Assembly (NCBI RefSeq): GCF_020360975.1
Contig: NW_025408682.1
Location: 741,001 to 805,000, forward strand
Length of the DNA: 64,000 bases
From: Hirsutella rhossiliensis
Taxonomy: Eukaryota > Ascomycota > Sordariomycetes > Hypocreales > Ophiocordycipitaceae
Direction: 5' to 3'
Under the pieces are notes generated by a model. The model made no database searches, had not been told where the DNA came from, and saw nothing but the letters and a program-made list of their open reading frames with translations. The position numbers were made by a program, and so were the translations under genes. The stretch's first letter is position 1; every line of letters begins with the position of its first letter. Shown in pieces: positions 32,521 through 46,295 of this stretch.

Positions 32521-35500
32521 TCATGCCGGCACAAGGGTGGTTGGAGGCGCGGCATCGAATGCGGAGAGGTCCGAGAGGACAGGGCTTTGGAAGACATCTC
32601 GGACGGTGAAGCTGAAGCCTTTGTAACGTGCCATTCCGACGAGTCGCATTGCCCCGATTGAGTCGCCGCCAATTCGAAAGAAGCTGTCGTCCGCGCCGAT
32701 GCTTTCCGGGTCCATGTTCAGGATGTCGGCCCACAGAGCCTGCATGACCCGCTCCGCCTCCGTTTCCGGTGTCCGCCGCTGCTCGCCTGCGCGGCCGAGT
32801 GCCTTGACGTCCTTGGCAGAGAGCGAGGAGCCCATCTCCTGGAGCCGGCGCCGGTCCGTCTTGCCCGTGGCCGACATGGGGACGGTTGGGATTGGTATGT
32901 AAAGAGAGGGTATCATGAAGACGGGCAGTGCCTTGGCCAGGTGCTCCGTCACCCCGGCCGTTGCGTGGCGGACGGCGTTGTTATATTCTTCCGACGAGAC
33001 AAAGCCTTGAATCTCCTCGAGGGCCACGAAAGCCACCAGCATCTTGCTTGGAATTCCCTTCGGCTGGACGGTCTCGGCGACGACCTGCACATTCGTCACG
33101 GTCTCGCCCGCGATCGTCTCAATCGCCCGGCAAACATGGTGCTCGATGTCCCCCAGCTCAACGCGCTGTCCCCTAATCTTGACCTGTGTGTCCTTACGAC
33201 CCACGAAGAGCAGCGAGCCGTCTTCTCTGTACCGCACCAAGTCTCCGGTGCGGTACACTCGTCCGCGTCGCCCGGGCCGCCTGCCGTCGGGCGTTCCGTT
33301 GACCAGCCACGCAGGGTCTTGGATGAAGGCTGATCTCGTCTTTTCGGGCTCGTGTAGATATCCCTGACCTACAAGCGGCCCTTCAAGCCAAAGTTCGCCG
33401 ACAGCGCCGACCGGTGCCAAGGCCGCGGGGTTCTCGAGGTCTACCACCCACAGGCACATCCCAACTCCCCGGCCGATGCCCGCATCCCTTGTCTTCGTTA
33501 GGTCCATGATGGAGCTGGTCGGCGTACACTCTGCTGGACCGTAGGCAACGGTAACCTGCGTTTTCTCGCCCGCCAGATCCGCATCGCTTGCGACGACGGC
33601 CTCGCCACCAAGAATCAATGTGGATAAATTGGAAAGGGCCGACTTGGGCTCGATGGCCCGCGCAACCGAAGGCGTTAGATCGACGACAGTGACTCCATAC
33701 CTCTCCAGGCATCCTCCAAGATCGTCCTCGCGCTCGGCCGCAGACGGGATACATAGGCACCCGCCGGCCGTCAACGCCTTGAGGAGGCTAAGCCAAGCAA
33801 CGTCGAAGGCGTACGAGGAAAAGTCAAAGACCCGGGAACTGCTATCGACGCCCACTGCGTCTCGCTGGTAAGAGATCGCGCTATAAAAGTTCTGGTGGGT
33901 GATGATGACGCCTTTTGGCCGCCCAGTGCTGCCGGAGGTGAACACAACGTAGAGCACGTCAGACGGCTTGACGACAGGTAATTCGGGACTCGGCTCGATG
34001 ACGGGACCAAGGCATTGTTCGTGCCCTGTGATAAGCACCTCATCAGCTTCGAGTCGCTGAGCAAGGGCATGGTTTGCCTCCGACGAGAGGAGAATCTTTG
34101 GCCTCCCGGCGCCGGTGAACACCTGCGCTGTAATCGTGCGAATCCGTTCTTCTGGCTGCGAGGTATCGACTGCAACCGATGCTCCGCCCGCCCTCATAAC
34201 GGCAAGGGCGGCCACTGGCATCCAACAAGACTTCTCGAAGCAAAGCGGCACGATGCTCCCCGGCCCTACGCCCTTGCTGACCAGCTGCTTGGCTAGCTTC
34301 GACGATAGCTCTTCGAGCTGCTCATAGGTCAAGACCCCGTCCCATGCGTGGATAGCAGGAGCTGTTGGCCGCTCTTTTCCATGCTGGATGATCAGATCGT
34401 GTACACAACCTTCCACCGATTCTGGCAAAGTCGCGTTCCAGGTCCACACATCGTCGAGATCTTTCTGGCTTGCCACGGTCACGTCTCGAAGCCTCAGCTG
34501 GCGCTGGCCCACGTCGAGCAGTTGGCGAAGAACATGCACAAACCCATGAATGAGCCGCGAGACGCGAGCTTGTTCGATGACGCGTGGGTCGAATTTCACA
34601 TCGATATGCGCTGCGGTCGCCTCGAGCCCGACCATGACCACCATGGAATGAGCGCCGTGGCTTTGCCAGTGCTCTTTGTCTTCCTTTGGATAAACGACAA
34701 GGAGCGTCTGGAAGTTGCAGGCCATGGCTGCGTCCTCGTTCAAGCGACGGACCCGCTCCATGCCCATCTGATGGAACGGTGCCATCTCCACGGTCTGACG
34801 CTGCACTCCAAGGAGCAGGTCGTTGATGCTGTGATCCGAATCGACCACAACACGGAGAGGCAACGGGGCGACACATCCGCACTTTGAAACGGCTGCTCCG
34901 AATATGCTTTCGTCAGCGCACATGATTCGAGCTGTAAGGACAGCCCATGCAGCCTTGACTGTCGTGTCTGCCAAGAAGCTGTCGCATGCCCAGTCAAGCC
35001 CTTCCACGCTCAATTCTACATGATCCCGAGGCATAGGCTGGCGAGTGGTCGTTGTCGGCGAGGGAAAGTGAGACCCTTGGGTGTTTGCAAACTCGGCTTT
35101 CCAGAACGCACTCGCGGAAGCCTCATCCACCCCCATCGTGTGCTTGAAAAATCCGGACAGGAGCGTGTCTGCATCGTTGGCGTCGGTGAAGACATCCTGG
35201 GCGATCTCGGCCATGTCTTTTATGCCCAACCCAACATCGGTCACTAGGAGATATTCAATTGCTTGGTGAAGGATCTTGCTTGCTTCCAAGGCAACTTGGC
35301 GGTCAACATATGGCTCCCGAAACTCGATTGAAAGGTCCATGTCTGCCCCGCTTATCGAAGCGTTGAACTTGATGTCAAACTGTTCATTGAGATATTAGCT
35401 CCGCGTCGTCAAAAAGCCGCGGTCTCTCTATCATACCTCGTGGGCGTCCCCGCCAGCCAAAACGTCGAACGATACCCCCCTTGCTTCGTCGGCTTTCTCT

Positions 35501-38500
35501 TTTTCGGCAGGACGGACAGAAAGTGACGTGTTGAATAATCGCCTTCCAGAGAGGCCGAGGTGGTGCTGAATCTCAGCCAGCGAGACGTGCTGGATAGCCA
35601 TGTGCTGCTTTGACCTCTCCGATGTCGTCTCGAGAACCTGTCGGGCTGGTTGTCGCAAGTCGACCCGGCTGATCAGCAAATTGGCCAAAGGGCCAACCAA
35701 GTTCTCGACGCCATTCACAGGGGCGTCACGACCAGAAGCCAAATATCCAAAGCAGACGTCGCGCATTCCAGTCATGTGCGAGAGAACCATGGCCCATGCC
35801 ACCTGGAGAAGCGCGGAGGGCATGATTCCCGCCTTCTTGCAGAAATCTGCAACATTGACCTTGAAAGTTCCTGGACACGGTATCTCGGTAAACTTCTCCC
35901 GTTCGGCTTGTGCAGGGGCCACCGGCGACAGGGGAAATTCACAAGGCTCAAGACCATCAAGCAGCGAAGTCCAAGAAGCGACTATCTGGGCTCTGGGTGT
36001 GCTGTTGATAAAGCGTATCATATCAGCAAAGGCCGGAGCCGACGATAATTCCATGCCATCATATATCGTCGCGAGCTCGCTGAGAATCAAGGATGCCGAG
36101 TGGGCATCGGTCAGCGCGTGGCTCATGTCCAGCCTACAGGCGACCTCGCCGGTTGGTGCCTGGCAGATTGTGAGAGAATGTTCCGGCTCATCGGGGGCAA
36201 ACGTTGGCTCTTGCAGTCGTGATAATGCATCGGTAGGGCTTTCCAGTCCAGGAGCAATATGGTTCACGCGTATGGGAGGCTCGTCAAGGACAAGCTGCAT
36301 GAAGCCGTTGCCTTCGGGATGTAGCGCAAAGACAGTGGACAAGGCGGTGTGCCTGCTCACAACTCTCTTCCAAGCTTCCTCTAGCCGGGAAGGGGAGATG
36401 TCAGCAGTATTTCCGACTGTCGAAACACAGCGCCAGATTGTGTAGGTTATGTATGACGCTGAGCCCTTGACTGAGCTCAAGAGCATTCCCTCTTGGAGAG
36501 GCGAGCACGGATACATGTTTGTGACGCTGCTCGGCTTGATGCCCATCTTCGGAAGCTGTTCTTCCAACAGCACATCCAAGCCCCGGTACGATAACTGAAG
36601 GAGAGGCAAATCGCTCAACGTGAAGGCGACAGGCGCACGCGCGAGATGACGAGCGGCACACTCCAAATCGTCGATAAAGGCCTGTGTCCATTTCTCGATC
36701 CGACCTTGATGCTTCATGCCTTTGTGAAAGTTAAATGAGACGACGAGGACATTGTCCGACACGACGGCGCCAATCTCGATCATGAAAAACCGACGCGCTG
36801 ATTTCGAAATCTCACAAATCTTGACGTCTGCGTCATCGGTACCATGTTGGGATGATTTGAAGAGGCCTTCCTCCCTCTCCAATTGTTGGAATCTTCCCGT
36901 GAAATTGAAAATGAGCTCGTAAACGTCGTGACCCTGGAAAGCTTGACGACCAGATTCGCTATAATGCTGGCAAGCATAGAACGGCAAACCCATGTTTGGC
37001 ACCCTTCTTCTCGTATCCTTGACAAGCCTCACAGCGTGGGAGATGGACTGGTCGGGTGTGATGGAAACCGCGAGGGGGTACATGGTGGTAAACCACCCGA
37101 CAGTGCCCGAAACATCTGTCGGTACGTCGTCCAGCTGCTCCCTGCCGTGACCCTCGATCCAAATCGCGGGTGCGGAACGCTCGGGGAAGGTTTGGAAGAA
37201 CGAGTGGGACAGAGCACCCAGGATAAGATCGAGAGCTTCAGTTCGGAGACTGTTATTGCTATTCCCGAAGAGAAGCTTGCTGGCATCGAGGGGGAGGGCC
37301 ACATCGAAACTGTCGCACTGGCCAAACGTGTTTTCTTCCATGGGCAATCCCCAGAAGCCCACGTCGGGTTCTGGAATCGGATACGGGAGCACGGCTAGCG
37401 GCGATAAATTATTGCCCACTCTGGCCTGAACCGCGCACCAGGTGCGAAACGACAAGGTTTTTGGTGAACGCAACTCCCCAAACTTGATGTACTCTTCGAC
37501 GTCGTTCCAAACAATGCGCCAGGATACGAGATCGATGACCAAATGATGGGCCGAGAGCAAGACAACCTGGCTGCCGTCGGGCATGTTGAAAAGGTCGCAA
37601 GCAAAAACGGGCCCTTGACAGATATCCAAGTTTTCCTGTCGCCACTGACCGGCTGTACCGACCTCGTCCCGGTGAGTCACGGAGTGCTCAGCAAAGGCGA
37701 AAGATTCCGCAACGTTTTGGGCCACGCTTTGCTTCCAGAGTCCACTACCGGGGTCTCTGGTAAAACGCGCTCGAAGCATTGCATGGCGGCTGACGAGGGC
37801 CATCATCGCATGACTGAGGGACTCCGCCGAAACGTCGTGGCCCAGATCCAGCAGGAATGATTGGTTGAAATGGTTAAGGCCATCGGGATAATCGTTAAAG
37901 AATGACTGCTGCATCGGAGACAGATCAAACTCGGCAGCCGCGTCTTCATTCTCCTGTTGTTCAGCCTCCTCCAATAGCTTGCTTGCTGAAGTAGACATGG
38001 GCCGGCGGCGGGCCGCAAGTTTTCGAATGGTGTTTGCCTGCAGTATATCGCTTACGGTAAAGACGATGTTGTGCAGTCGACATCGGGATACCAACTGCAT
38101 GGCTGAGATGGAATCGCCGCCCAAGCTCGAGAATCCCGCGTCAACAGACGCCTCATCCGCCGACAAATTGAGGACTGACATCCACACCTTCTGTAGAATG
38201 GTCTCCGTCTCATTGAGCGGCTGGCTCGACCCTTCCTTCTTGTCGCGGCTGCTGCGGTATTGCGGCCACATGGACGCGCCGAGGGCACGGAGATGCCGGC
38301 GGTCAGTCTTTCCAGCCGTGGTTACAGGCATCTCTTGAATCGGCAAGTACGCAGCGGGTACCATATAAGACGGCAGAACCTCACGCAGGCGTTCAGTGAG
38401 TCCGTCCGTTGCCTGCCGCACCGCGGCGCCGTGTGCCTCCTGCGTCATTGCCTCGGCCCCGGGGAGGGTAACAAAGGCGACCAAGATGGGATTGTTGGCG

Positions 38501-41500
38501 CCGGCCGGCTGCACAGCCTCTGCAACGACCTGGACAGTGTCCGATTCGCCAATGACTTGGCGCACGCAACACTCGACTTCGGCCAGTTCGACGCGCTGAC
38601 CACGGATTTTGACCTGGGTATCCTTGCGCCCGATGAAGACGAGTGATCCATCGTCTCTATACCGCACAAGATCACCGGTGCGGTAGACGCGTCCCCGCCG
38701 GCCGACTGCCTGCATGAGCCACACAGGGTCGTCGATGAAGGCTGCCGCGGTCCGCTGAGGGTCATCGAGATAGCCCTGGCCGACGAGGGGGCCCTCGAGC
38801 CAGAGCTCGCCAACGTCGCCGACTGGTACCAGCAGCTCGGGGTTGTCGGGCTCTACCACCCACGTGCAGAGTCCGAGCCCGCGGCCGATGCAAACGTTGG
38901 TGGGGTCCAGCGTCGTCAGAGTGGAGGTCGGCGTGCACTCTGCCGGACCGTAGGCATTGATGATGTGCGTCTTGCCGCCCGCCAAGGAAGCATCGCTTGG
39001 CAGAGGCGCCTCGCCACCCAGTATCATGGTCGTCAGTCTCGAAAGAGCGTCGGAGCCGATGGCCCGGGCGACTGAGGGCGTCAAGTCGGCCAGGGTCACA
39101 TTATACTTGACCAGGCACCCAGCCAGGTCATTCTCGCGCTCCACTGGCGACGGAATGCAGAAGCATGCTCCGGCAGTCAGGGTGAGGAACAGGTTCGACC
39201 AGGCAACGTCGAAGGCGCAGGATGCAAAATCAAGGACCCGAGCATTCCGGTTGTAGTCCAAAGCCTGCCGCTGATGGGCAATGGCGCTGCAAAAGTTGCG
39301 GTGCGTGATGAGAACTCCCTTGGGCGTCCCGGTGCTGCCCGAGGTAAATACGACGTAGAGGAGGCTCGAGGGGTCAACGGTGGGCAAGACGGTCGAAAGG
39401 TGATCCGGGTCCGGGGCGAGGCTTTCATGCTGCGGCGAGGCCCCAACGACCAGGACCTCCTTTCCGTCTGCGACAAGACGACGCGCCAAGTTGCCATTCT
39501 GGACCGACGACAGCAGCACAGGTGATGTTGTCTTCGACACAATCGCAAGCAGCCGCTCTTCCGGCTCCTTCGTCTCCAGCGCCACGAGCGCCCCTCCGGC
39601 CTTCATTACGGCCAGCACCGTCACCGGCATCCAGAGGGACTTTTCGAACAAGACGGGCACCCGGGTCCCTGCCACGCCTCTCGCAGCCAGACGATATGCT
39701 AGCTTTGTCGATTGCTCGTCCAGGTCCTGATAGGTAAGCTCTCCGTCCCAAGCGCAGAGGGCCGGGGCCAGGGGGCTTTCCCGGGCCCGTTGCTCAATCA
39801 GCTTGTGCACGCACTCGTCTACCCGCTCGGGAACCTTTGCGTTCCAGGCAAGGACCTCCTCGATGCGGTTTGACGGGGTCCGGGTTGACAGCGCCAGAGT
39901 CCCGAGCTTGTCGTGTCTTCGGCCCTGGTCCGCCAGTTGTCGAAGCACATGGTCGAAATTCTGGGCAATGGCTTCCATCTCTCGCTCTTGTACAACTCCA
40001 GGGTCAAAATCGATGCGCAGGCGGGCTTCGTCCGAGCCCAACTCGCACTCGACCTCGATGGCGTAGGTCGTGTGGCCCGACTCTCGCTTCGCTTGACCAT
40101 CGTCGCTAGGCTTGCTCAGGAATGCCCTGCCGGCCGGGTCTCCCTCGCCGTCGGCGGGCTGCACTACCAGAAGCGACTGAAAGGAGCACGCTATGGCTGC
40201 CGCCTCCCCCATGCGCCGGATTCGCTGTAGCCCCGTCTGCTCAAACGGAATCATGTCTGCCGCCTGCCGCTGCACCGCTTCGAGCAGTCGACTCACGCTG
40301 GCCTCCCAGTCCAGCGTCACTCGGACGGGAACGGTTGCAATTGCCGGCCCAGCCATGTGCTCAATGCCAGGCACTGCCGCCTGGCGTCCCGTCACAGTCA
40401 CGCCATATAAAGCTTCACTCGTGTTGCCACAACGCGCCATCACCACAGCCCACGCGGCTCTCACCATCGATGCCTGTGTGTAGTCGCTGTGGCCCCAGCC
40501 GAGGCCCGACACGGTGAAGTTGACGTGTGAGGCTGATTGTGGTTGTCGCAATGCCGCCGCCTTGGCCAAGGGGAAGTGGGTCTCTTGGATTCCAGCGAAC
40601 TGGGCTCGCCAGAACGCCTTGGCAGCCGTCTCGTCGCAATCCTTAATGTATTTGATAAAGCCTTCCATGGATTCCAGATCTTGGCCGCCTTCGTTGTAGT
40701 AGGCATGCTCGGCCTCGCTCATAAGAAGCGGCAGAGACCATCCGTCGAAAAGAGCGTGGTGGATTTCCCACAGGAAATACGGGCGCCGGCCCGGGCCTGC
40801 GTCAATGATTGCGAATTTCGACAAGGGCGTGCCGAGACCCATCGGCTGTTCGACCGCGCTTTGCCGAGCTTGGTAGTCGTCGAGGTCTGTGCCAAGCCCC
40901 CACTGTGCTCCTTGCTCCAAGACAGCCTGCACGAGGCCGTGGCTTGGGAGGCTGACGATATGCGTTCGCAAAATGGGATTCATGGCCACCACTTGATCCC
41001 ACGCTCGGCGCAACCTCTGGACACTTACCCCGTCGTCGATTTCAAACACCTGCTGCGCCACGTAACTCCCAGGCCGCCTTTGGGTCAGAGCGAGCATGCC
41101 TTCCTGGAGTGGGGAGCATGGGAAGAGGTCAACCACTTGAGACTTTTGCACACGACACAGCTGAGCAACCTGGGCTCGCAGGTCATCGTCGTCGGCGAAG
41201 GAACCCAATAGCGAGAACGGGGGGGTTTTGAGAGATGTCCGGCTCGCCGGGCTGGCCAAAACTGAGAGGTCGCAGAGACAGGGGTTCTGGTAGACGTCTC
41301 GAGCGGAGAAGTTGAGTCCTCTGTCGCGTGCAATCCTGCAGAGGCACAGTGCCTTGGTAGCATCTCCGCCAAGCTGAAAGAAATCATCGTCCTTGCCGAT
41401 GCTTTGCGGACTAAGTTGAAATACCTGGGCCCACAGCATCAGCATGAGCTGCACCGTGTCTGAATAACCTCCTTGCTCAGTCTCCGGCGTTTCGAGGGCC

Positions 41501-43044
41501 CCGTCGCTCTCCGAACTGGAATGCAAGTTTTCAACGCTTTCACCTGAGTGATCGACGTCGGCCGGCTCCTCCTCTTCGACCAGTACGAGCCTTCCGTCAT
41601 GCATGTGCCGTACAAGGTCTCCAGTACGATGAATGCGCCCAGGGCGCCCCGGCCACCGCGTTGACCGGCGCAGCACAGAGACTGAATCTTTGAAAATCAC
41701 CGGGGCGTCGCTGTCGGATTCGACGGGGTACTTCTGGCCCAGCATAGGTCCCTCGAGCCATAGCTCGCCCATGGTCTCGCATGCTCCAAGCGAGCCCAGC
41801 TCGGCGGTTTCCGCAACCCAGGCACAAACCCCGTCGTCAAGGTGGCTCAAGCCGCCCCGTACCTTTGATTTGTTGACTGTCCACCGCGTTCCTAGCGAGG
41901 TCGACTCTGCATACCCACGGCTGCTGAACAATACTTTTCCCTCCTGGTGTCCGGTCGTGTCCGGTGGGGTCATCTGTGGCTCTCCGACATAGGTGAGGCG
42001 CACGCGGCCGGCGAGCTTGTGGTGATTGAGTTCCTCGGCCATCGCGGGCGTCAAGTGCACCGCGTTGGCCTGCAATGCCGTCATAGACCCCTCGACACGC
42101 TGTCGCCGGTCATACTCTGAAGGTATGCAAAGGCACCCGCCGCAGGTCAGTGTGTGCAGCAAGTTGCACCAAGCCAAGTAGGAGCCTTGAGGAGCAATAT
42201 CAAAAACCCGAGAATCGATGGTGTATCCCAGGGCCTGTTGTTGGTAAAAAAGGGCAGTGCTCATGTTTCGATGTGTGATGGCAACGCCGCCGGGCGGCTG
42301 ATGGGAGCCGGTGTCACCGGGCATGAAGATGACATTGAGTGTGTCGGAGGGACTGACGACAGGCATGTCGGGAAATGGGCTCGAAGGGTTCATCTCCGGA
42401 GCGGAGAGCAGCTTATCGTCCAACACCATCACGTCGCACGCCACGAGCTGGCGAGCTAGGTGACTGTTTCCCGGCGACGATAGGAGAATGGGGTGAGGCA
42501 CCTGGGCGATGATGGCTCGGAGATGGTCGTGCGATTGGGAGGAGTCCAAGGATATCGACGCGCCGCCAGCCTTAGCGACACCTAGCACGGCTACTGGTGC
42601 CAACAGGGACTTTTCAAAACAGAGTATCACCATGGTCCCCGGCTTCACACCAAGGCCAATGAGGTGACAGGCTAGCCTGCTCGACAACAGGTCGAGCTGG
42701 CCGTAGGTCAATGCCCCGTCCCACGAACAGATCGCCGGTGACGAAGACCGCTCAATGGCAACTCGCTTGAACAGGCTGTGTACACAGGCTTCTATAGGCT
42801 CCGGCACCACCACGCTGGACACGCTGACATTGTCGGTATATCGCAGGTGGTTCTCGTTTTCGCTCTGGGGCATCTCGATGGGTTCGCGTGGGCCATTGGC
42901 CGTCTGTTCGGAATGAGATTTCATACTTTCTTGCCGAGGTTGCTTCACGGCCCCCTTCAGAGCTATCACAAGAACTTGGTTGCGTTGCGTAGACGGCGAG
43001 GAGAGGGGGAGAATTAGAAAATGAGGGGTTGGCCGAGTCACCAA
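32521..43044 (-). CDS. Multimodular NRPS: A*-T*-C-A-T-E-C-(half C)-A-T, no release domain
   Basis: Exons 35437-43044 and 32521-35379 join across a 57-bp intron (GTATGA...AACAG) to give 3488 residues, restoring GDAHEFDIKFNAS. Domains by residue: A1 about 85-490; T1 525-595; C1 615-1050 with HHALFDG at 762; A2 1080-1560 with FTSGSTGTPKGV; T2 with LGGDS (Ser 1645); E 1700-2150 with HHLVID at 1833; C2 2170-2595 with SHALTDA at 2308-2314; half C 2610-2850; A3 2870-3330 with FTSGSTGRPKGV; T3 with IGGDS (Ser 3443). A1 lacks core motifs (MPGDTGSHQPPGG in place of the P-loop, no GRKD..KIRG motif, no GKTDR end) and T1 reads LGGDA, so both look inactive. A2 and A3 look active; my hand-derived pocket codes are DVSDIGAPTK and DVLDIGAPTK, which I cannot translate into an amino acid. 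The E domain predicts a D residue. No TE, R or terminal C domain follows T3. Cytosolic; product unknown. Confidence 0.93.
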
Positions 43045-46000
43045 GAGTGACCCTCAATGGCAAAATCAAAAGTACGGCGTATGGTGGAAAGTCGTCGGGC
43101 TCAAACGGGAGTAAGAGAGGGACAAGCGCCAGTCAACGTCGTTCTTATGTTGAAACCTGGGTGCGTCATGCCGGCTTTTCTTTTTCCTCCAAAAGGACCC
43201 GCCTGCAGAGTGCCACAGGCTTCTCCCGCACATGATCATCGTCTTGCAACAGGGTATAAGAAGCGATCTACATATATTCCGCAAGAGTGTACTCACCGGA
43301 AGCTGAGGAGCGGCTAGGCTGGTGACATTGCGTTTGACTGGCCGCCACTTGCATAGGCGGCCGATTGCTCGCCGGCGGCTTAGCACCAATCACAGCACTC
43401 TTCTCCCCGCCCACCGGTTGGTCAAGAGAAACATGATTTGAGCGGCTTTGATGGCCCGTTTCCCGCCCGGCTATAGCACGGTGTGGTACGGCCATGCAAC
43501 TACTACGAGGCTCGTGAGAGAAGGCGGCGGAAAGTGGCGATGATGAAAAAGAAGCGGCGGATGACGCAGCGGGCAGAGTATGTACAGGAAAACGCAGCAA
43601 GAATACTTTGTACCAGTACAAGAAGAGCAGCCATGACGTTAAGTCTTGGACGAGTCTTGGCGCTCAATATCTGTCGGACAACCGCCAGACCATCTCTTCC
43701 TGGAGTCTCAACATGCGGTTTGACGACACGATTGCAAAATGTGTCGTATTAGTCAAACACTTGACACCAGCTGCTCCCTGAGGGCCCCCCTCTCATGCAG
43801 TTTCTTGGCGCAGGCGCATTTGACAACTGCGAATACATGCGCCACCAATGACGATTCTCTGCTAGTACTTTGAGGCACGTACGGAGTACAGGCGACAAGA
43901 CGGGCTTTTCCTAGCCAAAGAGGGCTAGATCTGTCAAGCTGGATACTAGGATGCGGCATCGGCAGCCACTGTGCAGCACTACTACTGCACCCTGAAGCTG
44001 TGCGTGTGCAACAAAAAGAGCATGTTACTCTGGGCATACATACAAGCCCATGTCTTTGTGTGTCCAATGACGGCGGCAACAGCTGTGAAATCCGCGACTG
44101 GGGGCGGGAGAGCCAGAACGAACTTCCAAGAGGATGGCACGATATTAGCGGTAAACGAATAGCCATGCTAGACGAGCCAAGGTTCCCCTCAAACATGCAT
44201 CCTTGGCCTTGCCGTGGCTCGCTCAGCTCAGCCTCGTCGGCGCGAGAACATGGATGTACATACATTTATACCTAATCGGCAACGAGGCGCCTACATGGGC
44301 GGAATACTGCGGGGAACGAGCGGCAGCCTGCTCTGCGGGCTGCGGCACGTTCCCCGCGAGAGGGCATTACTGTATTGGCGAGCCCTGTTTCATGTTTCGG
44401 AGGGGATGTTCCGAGCATCGGAGTCTCGACCCGGAGAATGATCGATGCAATACTGTAAAGTCACGTCATGCGGTGCAAAGGTATAAGAAGGGGCGCTAGC
44501 CCACTATATGTATGTAGTATGTACAGTATAAGCAAAATTGCAATCGTTGCCAATGATGTCGTGAGGCGATCGTCGAGAGCCTACGCACTCCGTAGCTAGT
44601 CCCCGTGGTGGGTCCTGCCGATGGCTTATAGGGGAAAAAATAAACAAAGCAAAGCAAAGAAGGGAATATGAGGAACGGAGATGAGCCAGGTACGGATTAG
44701 TTCAGGCAACAGGGAGACAGGGAGGGTGGGTCCAACACTCGGCTTTGTCCGCCCTCCATGCGCAGCGGCAGTTGAGGTGGCTGCCGCTCCGGTTCGTACA
44801 GTATACCTATACATAGGCGTACGTATATAAAACTCAGTAACGACGAAGCCTCTCAGTGCGACAATTGTCGCGCTTGCGGTGTTTGCAATCCTTACGCCCC
44901 CAGAACCGCAGTAGGCTACTGGCCTGCCGTCGAGGTTACATACCATGTTGTACGAATATTTCGGGGTGGTTGCACGGCGCCCACGGGTAGGGACTCCCGG
45001 GGAATGACAAACGAAGCCCGTCAATGCTCCATGTATGGAGGATGGCCTGTTGGATATGAAAAACTGTTGCACCCGGAGTGCGGATACAAGTCTGGGTCCC
45101 GATGCAGTTTGGCTTCATCACACGTAAACTGAGGCTGTGTACATACAGTACGCATGCGAAGGTATTACAAGCAAGAGACGCGCAAGGGGCCCCGGCCAGC
45201 CACACATACATCGGCGCTCGCAGCATGCTTCGGGCACCCTCGACTGGGAAAGCAGCTCATGTAAGTCGCCTGGCCAGGCCCCCGTCGATTCTGTTGTGGT
45301 ACATGCATATCACGGCGCTTCCTTGCTCTCCCGGGATTGGTCAATGCTTTTTCTTCTCACTCCTGCGCTATTCGTCAAGACGGGCTTCGGCATGTGAATA
45401 CCAGCCTCCCTTCCTTTATGTTTTTCGCGGTTTCATATGTTGCCGCGGTCCGCTTCCACCGCCTCAACACAGAGACTGCCATGTCTCAACCACATTTTCT
45501 CCAATTGGTCCCCGGGACAAGGCATCCCGCAGCACGGCGTGTTCCGGGCACGGCTCACGGCTCACGACGATTCCTCGCATCGGCAGCGTCTTTGCCGCTT
45601 GCCCGCCCGGTCCGCCCCCGCCACCCGCGGGCTACCATTGTAATACACCCCCTGCCAGTTTGCCACACTTGGTGCGGCAGAATTCGGCTACGCATATGCC
45701 TAGTCTCCAGCACACATCAATAGTACAGCAGTACGAATAGCTTGCGAGAGGAGATTTTGGCAGCTCAGACACTACCTAGACATGCAGCCTCAGCCGCGTT
45801 GCACCGCATTAAGCCTTCACCCAAGTTTGCACCGATTTACGTACTGTATACTACCCTCGGTCATGTAGGAGTATGCGGTATCCCGACCATGGCCCGAGCA
45901 GCTCGTAATGATGCGTGGACGAGACGGGACACAAGAAGCATGTTCTGTATGCCCTTGGATTAACCTGGTTGGGCCCAACAAAAAGATTTCATGACGATCT

Positions 46001-46295
46001 TCATCTGCATCCATGTCCCGTGCAAAGGCGCCCCTACCAATTATGTTGGCTGCGTTCAAGCGGAACTCGACTCGCCGCTCTGAGATCGTGGTCGGAGTGC
46101 AGAACTGTACATCGCGGCTGCTCCAAACACCTAACCACATGCTTTGCGACAATCGCTGGGGCTAGTTGACGCAGCCTGAGGTCATGAATTCATGTATTCG
46201 ACGCCGGATAAGTCCCGTTCCCCGCTGTCTGCTCGTCTCATATATCAAGGCCCAACACGATAATCAATTTGCCTTGGAAGCTCCTGTTTGATCCG
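43045..46295. other. Intergenic, 3.25 kb; upstream region of the NRPS
   Basis: No recognised gene. GTACGGAGTAC occurs at 43879-43889. The long frame 45078-45740 (+) has no domain. TATA-like and pyrimidine-rich stretches near 43160-43260 may belong to the NRPS promoter. Confidence 0.5.

Noticed and set aside
32521..43044. Calling the NRPS a siderophore synthetase
   Set aside because: Siderophore NRPSs lack an E domain of this kind and carry C-terminal T-C repeats; no ornithine hydroxylase or transacylase gene is present here.
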